Of a DNA stretch of 37,158 nt, positions 1 to 6,158 are shown piece by piece (the stretch's first letter is position 1; the number at the start of each line of letters is the position of its first letter). The position numbers and the translations under genes are program-made. The DNA comes from a virus. Below the pieces are notes generated by a model. It was given only the letters and a program-made list of their open reading frames with translations. It did not search any database and had not been told where the DNA came from. Location: positions 1 to 37,158 of the IMG/VR virus record IMGVR_UViG_3300049893_000541, one strand, 5' to 3'.

Positions 1-114
1 GGTCGTTGGCGGGCTAGGCGGCATTGGATGAGTGGTCCGCTGACTGATTGGGTTGTCGTTGAAGCGTTGGCGCTTGTTCGAGCTAAGCCGGCCCGCCGTG
101 CGGGCTCGGCTTGA
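1..114 (+). pseudogene. Frameshifted 3' fragment of the GIY-YIG-like gene (left copy)
   Basis: This is the left-end copy of the last part of the gene that is intact at 36838-37104. The four-base TCGA insertion at about 76-79 shifts the frame, so translation would run into a TGA at 112-114 instead of reaching the ATGA overlap with the next gene. The intact copy keeps the overlap typical of this genome, so the right-hand version is probably the correct one. This copy is then either a minor variant or an assembly or sequencing error. Confidence 0.7.
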
Positions 115-208
115 GCGAGGAGTTATGCAGCACCCCAACGAAAGGACAACATGAACACAGAAAGAATTGAACGCATCAAGCTGGCCTGGGCGCTTTTGTG
201 GTCCAGCG
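1..208. repeat. Left copy of terminal direct repeat
   Basis: These 208 bases recur as 204 bases at 36955-37158. The copies match throughout except that this one carries four extra bases, TCGA, at about 76-79 (CTTGTTCGAGCTAAG here, CTTGTGCTAAG there). The repeat cuts through coding sequence: the end of the GIY-YIG-like gene and the start of the gene at 151. Genes read continuously across the join, so the genome is circular, circularly permuted, or an assembly that ran past its own start. A true short terminal repeat as in T7 is possible but less likely, because the copies differ. Confidence 0.95.
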
Positions 209-612
209 ATACAGGCCTAGTGCGCCACGTCAGAAGAGAGGTCGGCCGCATTGACCGCGACGTGGTGTTGAACTGCACGAACATTGCCCGCGTCTTCTCT
301 CTCGAAGGCCATTCAGGCGCCAGCGCCAGCATCGTGATTCCGTGGATTGAGAAGGCGCTGTTATGGGAGCCAATCGCACCGCTCACTGGCGAGGATGACG
401 AGTGGGCAGACCAATCCGAGGCAAGCGGCTATCCGCTGTGGCAGAACAAGCGATGCAGCCGCGTGTTCAAAGAGGCCGACGGGTCTTGCTATGACGTGTA
501 CGGCATCGTCTTCAGGGAGCCCAGCGGGGCCTGCTACACGAACGGCAAGAGCCGCACAGCGGTGGTGTTTCCATACCTTCCGCGCACCACATACGTGGAC
601 TGTGCGGCATAA
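151..612 (+). CDS. Conserved phage hypothetical protein, 153 aa
   Basis: This is the first complete gene in the window and belongs to the rightward early operon that starts at the Cro-like gene at the far end. The ATG follows AAAGGA at a good distance, and on the intact right-hand repeat the upstream stop overlaps it as ATGA. Residues about 50-85 hold a segment (GHSGASAS, then PLTGEDDEW) and the second half holds NKRCSRVF and FREPSGACY. I recognise this pattern from conserved early proteins of many tailed phages, but no function is known to me. It looks like a soluble globular protein with no membrane segment. The existence of the gene is secure; its role is not. Confidence 0.85.
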   Translation: MNTERIERIKLAWALLWSSDTGLVRHVRREVGRIDRDVVLNCTNIARVFSLEGHSGASASIVIPWIEKALLWEPIAPLTGEDDEWADQSEASGYPLWQNKRCSRVFKEADGSCYDVYGIVFREPSGACYTNGKSRTAVVFPYLPRTTYVDCAA

Positions 613-627
613 CGTAGAGGTGAGCGG

Positions 628-999
628 ATGACCACGGCGGCACCACTGCCGGACAACGAGACAGAGCGGGCCGCCGTGGGCAGTCCGCTCGACCGCACAG
701 TTAGGTGCATCGTTCCGATGCGCGCGGCTGTGGATGCTCTGATGAAGCGCTGCCAGATCGGAGTGGGCGGCAGGCACGCACTGGACAACGCGCACGACAT
801 CATGGCGGAGTGCTACGGCACGCTGGGGGCTCTGATGCTGACCGTGGAGCGGTACGCCGCCGCGCTGGAGTGGATTGAGGGCGCGACAGCGGCAACGCCG
901 GGGCTCACGGAAGCGCAACTTGGGCGCGTGCTGGCGACGATTGGCCAGAAGGCTCGCGGCGAACTGCGCGCACCTAACATTTGCGATCACCTGCCGTAG
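628..999 (+). CDS. Hypothetical early phage protein, 123 aa
   Basis: It lies 15 bases after the previous stop and is preceded by GAGGTGAGCGG, which places a ribosome site just ahead of the ATG. The protein is Ala-rich and probably helical, without a signal peptide, membrane segment or recognisable motif. Its TAG stop falls in the loop of a strong imperfect hairpin (982-1014), so translation termination and RNA folding may interact. I do not recognise the family. Confidence 0.65.
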   Translation: MTTAAPLPDNETERAAVGSPLDRTVRCIVPMRAAVDALMKRCQIGVGGRHALDNAHDIMAECYGTLGALMLTVERYAAALEWIEGATAATPGLTEAQLGRVLATIGQKARGELRAPNICDHLP

Positions 1000-1014
1000 G
1001 TCAGGTGGATCGCA
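982..1014 (+). other. Imperfect 12-bp inverted repeat spanning a stop codon
   Basis: The left arm TGCGATCACCTG (982-993) pairs with CAGGTGGATCGCA (1002-1014), leaving one unpaired G and an eight-base loop that carries the TAG stop of the 628-999 gene. No T-run follows, so it is not a standard intrinsic terminator. The nonamer GCACCTAAC occurs on both sides (970-978 and 1048-1056), and its reverse complement lies at 700-708. The hairpin may be a transcript-stability element or a protein or recombination site; the function is inferred only. Confidence 0.6.
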
Positions 1015-1067
1015 GCATTGAGCCGCCGAACTGCCTAAAACGCCACCGCACCTAACGCAGCAGCACA

Positions 1068-1766
1068 ATGGACGGCCTATATTTCGCGGCATCGCGGCCA
1101 CTCGCTATTGACCTCTTCTGCGGCCTCGGCGGCTGGACGAAAGCGCTTCTCGACGAGGGGTACGACGTGGTGGGCTTCGACATCGAGCGCCACGAGTACG
1201 GGGACGAGAAGTACCCGGGCCAGCTCGTGCTGCAGGACGTGCTGACGCTGCACGGATCGCAGTTCAAAGACGCAGCCCTGATCGTCGCCAGCCCGCCATG
1301 CCAGGCGTACAGCTACCGCGCGATGCCGTGGAAGCGCGCTCGAGCGCTGCCACCACCTGACAACAGCCTGTTTGAGGCATGCTTCCGCATCCAGCGCGAG
1401 GCGAGCGAAGCTGCAGGCAGGCATGTTCCGCTGATCGTCGAGAACGTGCGCGGCGCTCAGAAGTGGGTCGGCCGATCTCGGTGGAACTTCGGCAACTTTC
1501 ACCTATGGGGCGACGTGCCCGCGCTGATGCCAATCGCGCACAAAGCCGGCGTCAAGGTCGGCGGAATCGATTGGGGCGACTCAGCCAAAGGCGGCAAGGC
1601 GGTGGCGTTCAACACAACAGCCGAGCAACGACTTCGCACTGACGGCAAGCTGCGCGCATTCCCGAACGCCCGCAAGGCCGCCAGCGCCATGATCGCCAGA
1701 ATCCCCTACCCATTGGCGCAGCACATCGCTCGGGTATTCAGGCCAGCCGAAGCGCGCTATGATTGA
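1068..1766 (+). CDS. C5-cytosine DNA methyltransferase (compact phage type)
   Basis: This is a predicted S-adenosylmethionine-dependent DNA cytosine-5 methyltransferase. Motif I is DLFCGLGG at about residues 15-22, the catalytic motif IV is SPPCQAY at about 75-81, and motif VI is VENVRG at about 124-129. A C-terminal LAQHIARVF resembles the closing helix of the family. At 232 residues it is much shorter than typical bacterial enzymes, and little space remains for a target-recognition domain between motifs VIII and X, so its specificity may be low or unusual. It probably protects phage DNA from host restriction. The ATG at 1068 lacks a strong ribosome site. It sits in the early operon between a hypothetical gene and an HNH nuclease. 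Confidence 0.88.
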   Translation: MDGLYFAASRPLAIDLFCGLGGWTKALLDEGYDVVGFDIERHEYGDEKYPGQLVLQDVLTLHGSQFKDAALIVASPPCQAYSYRAMPWKRARALPPPDNSLFEACFRIQREASEAAGRHVPLIVENVRGAQKWVGRSRWNFGNFHLWGDVPALMPIAHKAGVKVGGIDWGDSAKGGKAVAFNTTAEQRLRTDGKLRAFPNARKAASAMIARIPYPLAQHIARVFRPAEARYD

Positions 1767-1784
1767 ACTAGACCGGCCTAGGGG

Positions 1785-1803
1785 TCTGCGGTAGTCCCGC
1801 AGA
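1785..1803 (+). terminator. Weak terminator or attenuator-like hairpin
   Basis: TCTGCGG (1785-1791) and CCGCAGA (1797-1803) form a perfect 7-bp stem with a five-base loop, followed by only TTTCC. G-U pairs could extend the base. AGACC at 1770-1774 could instead pair with GGTCT at 1783-1787, giving a competing fold. It sits in the only gap between the methyltransferase and the HNH gene. The short T-run makes it a weak terminator at best, perhaps a partial brake on early transcription. Confidence 0.35.
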
Positions 1804-1819
1804 TTTCCGAAGAGGCGCG

Positions 1820-2251
1820 ATTCACTACCGCACCCTGGCCAGCGTCTACCTCGAGCCGAAGTTCCCTAGTGAGGACGACCTGAGCTACGCCGACGACCTG
1901 AAACACCCTCTCTGGCAACAGAGGCGCCTACGGGTGTTTGAGCGCGCGCAATTCACATGCGAATGCTGCGGCAGCACATCGAACCAGCTGCACGCCCACC
2001 ACAAGGTCTACCTCCGCGGCCGCAAGCCATGGGAGTACGACGACGAGCTGCTTGAGTGCCTGTGCGATCCATGCCACGCCGAGGCGCACGAGAATCTTGA
2101 GGAGCTGTACCTGGCTGTCGCGGAGTTCCCGAGCGCCGATCTGCCGATCATCACGCAGGTGATCTTGGCGGACCTGTCGGCCAGTGTTCAGAACCACCTC
2201 CAGGACGCGGCCGACGCGCGCCTTGACTTCAGGCGTGGCAGCTGCTCGTGA
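1820..2251 (+). CDS. HNH endonuclease family protein (non-AUG start)
   Basis: This is a predicted metal-dependent HNH nuclease. A CECCG zinc knuckle is followed by LHAHHKVY, which carries the HNH histidines, and then by LCDPCHAEAH, the second Cys pair with its final His. The conserved lead-in LWQQRRLRVFERAQFTC requires coding well upstream of a GTG at 1934, but the frame has no ATG, GTG or TTG between its upstream TAG (1769-1771) and that point. The best fit is ATT at 1820, four bases after GAAGAGG, giving 143 residues; a CTG at 1835 is another option. The 3' end overlaps the next start as GTGA. It may be a homing-type or packaging-associated nuclease; its position in the replication operon favours an early role. 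Confidence 0.75.
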   Translation: MHYRTLASVYLEPKFPSEDDLSYADDLKHPLWQQRRLRVFERAQFTCECCGSTSNQLHAHHKVYLRGRKPWEYDDELLECLCDPCHAEAHENLEELYLAVAEFPSADLPIITQVILADLSASVQNHLQDAADARLDFRRGSCS

Positions 2252-3063
2252 ACTACTACGAGCACCACCTCGGCGACTGGGCCGCGGCTACCAGCCACCT
2301 GTCATGGGACGAGGACATGGCATACACGAGGCTACTTCGTGCCTACTACCACGCCGAGGGTCCCATTGCTGATGGACAGCAGTACCGTCTTGCGCGGGCG
2401 GCATCTTCGGTCCAACGTAGGGCCGTTGACGCCGTGCTGGCCGAGTTTTTCTACTTGGCCGATGGCCACTACAGGCAGAAACGCGCGGACGAAGAGATCA
2501 AGCGCTACCGTGAATCCGAGCCAGACAGAGAAGCGAAGCGCGAGAACGCGAAGGAGCGGCAACGCCGATCACGAGACCGTAGAAAGGCCATGTTCGACGC
2601 GCTGCGCGGTCACGACATTGTGCCGGCGTGGGACACGCCAACGAAACAACTTGAATCGCTGCTGTCACAAGTGACGGTCACACCTGTCACACCACCTGTC
2701 ACATGTGACGACACGGCTACCCATACCCATACCCATACCCAACACCATACCCAACTTAAAAAAGAAATACCCCCCAAACCCCCAAAGGGGGCCGTCCATG
2801 GATTCCCCCCTGGATTCGAGGAATTCTGGCGGGCGTACCCGCGAAAGGTCGGCAAAGACGCGGCTGCCAAGGCGTTCGCCAGGCGCAAGGTCGACGCGGC
2901 ACTGCTCGCGCAGATCCTTGGCGCGCTCGAGCGGCAGCGCCCGCACCTCGATCTGCGCGACGACGGCCGGTTCATCCCGCACCCATCGACGTGGCTCAAC
3001 GAGGGGCGCTGGCTGGACGAGCCTGACCTGCTCCAGCAGGGCGGCAACGGAGTAGCGCTGTGA
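2248..3063 (+). CDS. DUF1376 / phage replication initiator (O-like)
   Basis: The N-terminal 90 residues match the DUF1376 (YdaU-like) family: NYYEHHLGDWAAAT, YTRLLRAYYHAEGPI and a winged-helix-like segment. A basic linker and a Thr/His-rich stretch follow, and then a C-terminal module FEEFWRAYPRKVGKDAA ... IPHPSTWLNEGRW, common in phage initiators of the lambda O / DnaT-associated type. It should bind the origin and load the primase-helicase encoded next. The GTG start overlaps the HNH stop and the stop overlaps the next GTG start, so all three are translationally coupled. The linker-coding DNA holds palindromes, iterons and an A-rich tract, as expected if the origin lies inside the gene. Length is 271 residues. 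Confidence 0.85.
   Translation: MNYYEHHLGDWAAATSHLSWDEDMAYTRLLRAYYHAEGPIADGQQYRLARAASSVQRRAVDAVLAEFFYLADGHYRQKRADEEIKRYRESEPDREAKRENAKERQRRSRDRRKAMFDALRGHDIVPAWDTPTKQLESLLSQVTVTPVTPPVTCDDTATHTHTHTQHHTQLKKEIPPKPPKGAVHGFPPGFEEFWRAYPRKVGKDAAAKAFARRKVDAALLAQILGALERQRPHLDLRDDGRFIPHPSTWLNEGRWLDEPDLLQQGGNGVAL
2664..2764. other. Putative replication origin inside the initiator gene
   Basis: GTCACA occurs at 2664, 2677, 2686 and 2698. Two copies are halves of palindromes: GTCACAAGTGAC (2664-2675, imperfect) and GTCACATGTGAC (2698-2709, perfect). Next come hexamer repeats of CCCATA (about 2719-2755) and an A-rich stretch at 2757-2768. Iterons followed by an easily melted tract inside an initiator gene is the arrangement of the lambda origin within gene O. 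The same DNA encodes a low-complexity linker (THTHTHTQHHTQ), so protein constraint there is low. Confidence 0.55.
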
Positions 3064-4745
3064 TCGACTTCATGGCCGAAGGGATCGACATCCGGGACGC
3101 CACCGGGGCCGAGGTCAAGGCGATCTGTCCACGGTGCAGCCACACGCGCAAGAAGTCCACCCAAAAGTGCCTCAACGTCAACACCGAAACCGGCGTATTC
3201 CACTGTTGGCACTGCGATTGGAGCGGCAAGGCCAGGGAGCCGAATCAGCACTTCGAGCCGCGCAGAACGACCCCGAAGACCTACACCAAGCCGGCTCCAC
3301 TGACGGGCGCGATATCTGCGGGCGCGCTGCGCTGGTTCACCGAGCGCGGCATCACGGCCGAAGTGTTGCAGCGCAACAGGATCAGCACGGCGGCGGTATT
3401 CATGCCGCAGGTTGGCGCCGAGGTCACTGCAATCGCGTTCCCGTACTACCGCGGCGGCGAGTCGATCAACTGCAAGTTCCGAGACCGCGAGAAGAACTTC
3501 CGCATGGTGTCGGGCGCGGAAAGGCTGCTCTACGGGTACGACGACATCCAACCGACAACCATCATCGTCGAGGGCGAGATGGACAAGCTGGCCTGCGAGG
3601 TGGCCGGTTTCGCGAACTGCGTGAGCGTTCCTGATGGCGCCCCGACGCCGAACGCGAAGAACATCGAATCGAAGTTCGACTACCTCAACGACGAACGGCT
3701 GCAGGAGGTGGAACGCTGGCTCGTGGCGGTCGACAACGACGCCCCAGGTCAACGGCTGCAGGACGAGCTCGTCCGTCGCTTCGGCCCCGAGAAGTGCCAG
3801 CTCGTTACCTGGCCGGAAGGCTGCAAGGATGCCAACGATGTCCTGATGCAGCACGGACCGAAGACCCTGCGCGAGTGCATCGAAGCGGCCCAGCCGGTCC
3901 CGATCGTCGGCGTCTTTGGAGCGGATGCTTTCGCCGACGAGTTCCTGCGGATGTACGACGAGGGCGTCCCGTCTGGGATCTCGACTGGTTGGGAGTGCGT
4001 CGACAAGCAGTGGCGCATCCAGCCCGGGCAGCTTGTCGTCGTCACAGGGATACCTGGCCACGGCAAGAGCGAATGGGTGGACGCCCTGTGCTGCAACTTG
4101 GCGCTTGATCAAGGCTGGCAAGTGGCAATGTTCTCACCGGAGAACTACCCCGTTCGTCTTCACATGATGAAGCTGGCCGAGAAGTACATCGGCAAGCCCT
4201 ACAACCCAGGCCCGCACGAACGCATGACGAAGGCACAAGCGTCCAGCGCGGTCGATTGGATTCAAGAGCACTTCCACTGGATCATGCCTGACAGGCCTAG
4301 CCTCGACGAGATCATGACCAAAGCAAAGGCGCTGGTCTTGACGAAGGGCATTCGAGTGCTCGTCATCGATCCGTGGAATGAGGTCGAGCACGCAAGGCCG
4401 GAGGGAACGACAGAGGCAGAATACGTAGGCCACGGGCTGATGCAGATTCGGCGATTCGCACGGACGCACGACGTGCTGGCGATCGTCGTTGCGCACCCGA
4501 GACTGCTTGAGAAGGACGGCAAGGGCCGATATCCTGTGCCAACCCCTTACGACATCTCAGGCGGCGCGATGTGGCGCAACAAGGCGGACAATTGCTTGTC
4601 GGTTTACGCCGACCAGGCTGATGCGAAGGGGGCGGTCGAGCTCCATGTGCAGAAGGTGAAGTTCAAGCTCTTCGGGCAAGTCGGCAAGGTCGAGTTGACA
4701 TGGGACCGGCCGACCGGGCGATACTTCCAGAGGTTCCCTACGTGA
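3060..4745 (+). CDS. Bifunctional DNA primase-helicase (T7 gp4-like)
   Basis: It primes and unwinds the replication fork. The zinc-binding domain has C23-C26 (CPRC) and C49-C52 (CWHC). A TOPRIM primase core follows with IIVEGEMDKLA near residue 170 and VDNDAPG near 224. The C-terminal half is a DnaB/gp4-type RecA-fold helicase with Walker A GIPGHGKS near 330, Walker B VLVIDPWNE near 432 and VVAHPRL near 477. At 561 residues it is close to T7 gp4. The GTG start overlaps the initiator stop (GTGA); an in-frame ATG at 3072 is an alternative. With no phage DNA polymerase in the window, it probably works with the host replisome. Confidence 0.93.
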   Translation: MIDFMAEGIDIRDATGAEVKAICPRCSHTRKKSTQKCLNVNTETGVFHCWHCDWSGKAREPNQHFEPRRTTPKTYTKPAPLTGAISAGALRWFTERGITAEVLQRNRISTAAVFMPQVGAEVTAIAFPYYRGGESINCKFRDREKNFRMVSGAERLLYGYDDIQPTTIIVEGEMDKLACEVAGFANCVSVPDGAPTPNAKNIESKFDYLNDERLQEVERWLVAVDNDAPGQRLQDELVRRFGPEKCQLVTWPEGCKDANDVLMQHGPKTLRECIEAAQPVPIVGVFGADAFADEFLRMYDEGVPSGISTGWECVDKQWRIQPGQLVVVTGIPGHGKSEWVDALCCNLALDQGWQVAMFSPENYPVRLHMMKLAEKYIGKPYNPGPHERMTKAQASSAVDWIQEHFHWIMPDRPSLDEIMTKAKALVLTKGIRVLVIDPWNEVEHARPEGTTEAEYVGHGLMQIRRFARTHDVLAIVVAHPRLLEKDGKGRYPVPTPYDISGGAMWRNKADNCLSVYADQADAKGAVELHVQKVKFKLFGQVGKVELTWDRPTGRYFQRFPT

Positions 4746-4758
4746 TGGAGGTGCAACC

Positions 4759-4977
4759 ATGATCGAAGCGCGCCGAAGCGGGGATCGGCTGTACTTGCGC
4801 GAAGTGCCGGACCACCTGCGCGACCTGTCCGCCTACGACGAGACCATCCTGCCGGACCCGCCGGCGCCGGGGTTGACCATCAACCGCGGCCCGCTCATGG
4901 GCGCCCTGATCCTCATCGCGAGCGGCTTTGCGCTCTGCGCCATCGGCGCGCTCGTGTGGCAGGCGGTGTTTCCGTGA
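4759..4977 (+). CDS. Small single-pass membrane protein, 72 aa
   Basis: The ATG follows GATGGAGGTG, a strong ribosome site. The first 45 residues are polar and proline-rich; the last 27 form one clear transmembrane helix (MGALILIASGFALCAIGALV). The gene sits inside the replication operon and its stop overlaps the next GTG start. It may be a host-interaction protein of the inner membrane; no family is recognised. Confidence 0.7.
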   Translation: MIEARRSGDRLYLREVPDHLRDLSAYDETILPDPPAPGLTINRGPLMGALILIASGFALCAIGALVWQAVFP

Positions 4978-5264
4978 GGCGCGCAGCGCGTGTAGATGCA
5001 AACCATGCATCAATCATTGCTGCGCTGCGGCAAATTGGGGCATCGGTTGTGGACACGTCGGGGCTGCCGGGGTTTGTTGATGTGGTGGCTGGGTTTAGGG
5101 GCCGGACCGTGCTTTTCGAGGTCGAGCGCCCACCGGGGCCCCGTGGTGGCACAAAAGGGCGCCAGCTCACGCCAGATCAACGCCAGTTGCACGCGACATG
5201 GGCGGGTGGACCGTTGGTAGTGGTGACCACCGCGCAAGAGGCTGTAGGGGCGCTAATCCGATGA
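4974..5264 (+). CDS. VRR-NUC domain nuclease
   Basis: This 96-residue protein has the short phage form of the VRR-NUC (PD-(D/E)XK superfamily) fold. The visible core is GLPGFVDVVAGFRGR followed by VLFEVE, where Asp and Glu supply the metal site, then the conserved LTPDQRQLHATW and a VVTTAQEAV end. Family members act on branched DNA or as stand-alone nucleases in phage replication and recombination modules. The GTG at 4974 overlaps the preceding stop; a GTG at 4956 is also in frame but would overlap more. It probably resolves replication intermediates before packaging. Confidence 0.85.
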   Translation: MRRAARVDANHASIIAALRQIGASVVDTSGLPGFVDVVAGFRGRTVLFEVERPPGPRGGTKGRQLTPDQRQLHATWAGGPLVVVTTAQEAVGALIR

Positions 5265-5518
5265 CCTGTCAAGCCTGCGACCGCGCCGCCGAGGAGCCTA
5301 GCCACGACTTCACTGCAACCTGCAGGGGCTGTTGGGCGCGCTCAGTCGCCAGATCCCCGCTGTTCCACGCCGCCAAAGACGCCACACGAGACGACCCCGA
5401 GCGCGAGGCCAAGCGCGAAGCCTACCGAGCGCTCATGCAGCGGTTCAGCCTGACGCATCAAGAGGTGCTGGCAGCCCTCGAAACCGATGTGTTGACTCGC
5501 TCCGCGTCCGCGCGATAA
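5261..5518 (+). CDS. Small putative zinc-binding protein, 85 aa
   Basis: The start is the ATG of an ATGA overlap with the VRR-NUC gene. The N-terminus holds two pairs, CQAC and CRGC, about 18 residues apart, consistent with a small zinc ribbon. A charged helix and the segment LMQRFSLTHQEVLAALETDVL follow. Such proteins are common in phage early regions, but I know no assigned function. Confidence 0.7.
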   Translation: MTCQACDRAAEEPSHDFTATCRGCWARSVARSPLFHAAKDATRDDPEREAKREAYRALMQRFSLTHQEVLAALETDVLTRSASAR

Positions 5519-5529
5519 TAGGCCCCGCG

Positions 5530-5880
5530 ATGAGCAAACCTCCGCAGTGGACCTACGATTGGGCGGCCATGCTCGACGAGCTCTACACCGCCGGCATTAC
5601 GGCGTCGCAGATCGCAGCCAGCACCAACATCGTGCAGACCCACCGAGCGATCGAGCACTATCGCCGCGGTGCGCAGCCGCTGTACTGGCGCGGCAAGGCA
5701 TTGCTCGAGTTCTGGTGCCTGCACATGCGCAAGACCGCCAACGACGCCCCGCTGCAGGAGATTCGCCGCGGCATCCGGGTTGTCCGCGAGATGGTGGTCG
5801 CCCCCAGGGTCCAAGCGCTGCCAGACTGGCCACCGGTCAAGCGGCCGAAAATCACCCTGAAGCAGCGGGTGGCGGCGTGA
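5530..5880 (+). CDS. Hypothetical protein with helix-turn-helix-like segment, 116 aa
   Basis: It begins at ATG 5530 after a poor ribosome site and is the last gene before the packaging genes. Residues 16-45 (LYTAGITASQIAAS ... RAIEHYRRG) resemble a helix-turn-helix, which would suit DNA binding. It could be a regulator of late genes, a role otherwise unfilled in this genome and one that would match the repeated motif described below. Its GTGA overlap with the next gene couples it to the terminase block. Function is inferred only. Confidence 0.6.
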   Translation: MSKPPQWTYDWAAMLDELYTAGITASQIAASTNIVQTHRAIEHYRRGAQPLYWRGKALLEFWCLHMRKTANDAPLQEIRRGIRVVREMVVAPRVQALPDWPPVKRPKITLKQRVAA

Positions 5881-6158
5881 ACGCCGGGCAATTTATCAAA
5901 GGTGAGAAAAGGGCTAAGCAAGGGCGCCCAAAAGGCAGTATTGCCAAAACCACCGCCGTCTTGAAAGACGCCATCCTGTTGGCGGCAGGAGCGGTCGGGG
6001 ACAACGGCAAGCGTGGGCTGCAGGGCTATCTGGAGCGTGTGGCCCGAGAGGATCAGAAGGCGTTCTGCGGGTTACTCGGCCGAGTCCTGCCGCTGACGGT
6101 TGCCGGAGATGGCGACAATCCGATTGTGGTGACGGTGCGCCGGTTGACGGATGCCTGA
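5877..6158 (+). CDS. Putative terminase small subunit / packaging accessory
   Basis: It is directly upstream of the large terminase and overlaps it by 8 bases. The GRPKGSIAKTTAVLKDAI segment followed by GLQGYLERVAREDQKAFCGLLGRVLPL is a pattern I recognise in proteins immediately before phage large terminases. The basic N-terminus suits DNA binding, and the rest is helical, so it would recognise the packaging site. At 93 residues it is short for a small terminase. The GTG start overlaps the previous stop as GTGA. The assignment rests on position and pattern rather than a diagnostic motif. Confidence 0.65.
   Translation: MNAGQFIKGEKRAKQGRPKGSIAKTTAVLKDAILLAAGAVGDNGKRGLQGYLERVAREDQKAFCGLLGRVLPLTVAGDGDNPIVVTVRRLTDA

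Noticed and set aside
2718-2755. CCCATA hexamer run as a CRISPR-like or regulatory repeat array
   Set aside because: The units are only six bases, contiguous and in frame with the initiator gene, without spacers. They fit a simple repeat in a flexible linker near the putative origin.
2610-4121. A 503-codon open frame on the minus strand opposite the initiator and primase-helicase genes
   Set aside because: It lies antisense to two clearly identified genes, its product has no family pattern and is Arg/Leu/Val-rich in the way expected from the complement of GC-biased codons. It is a shadow frame.
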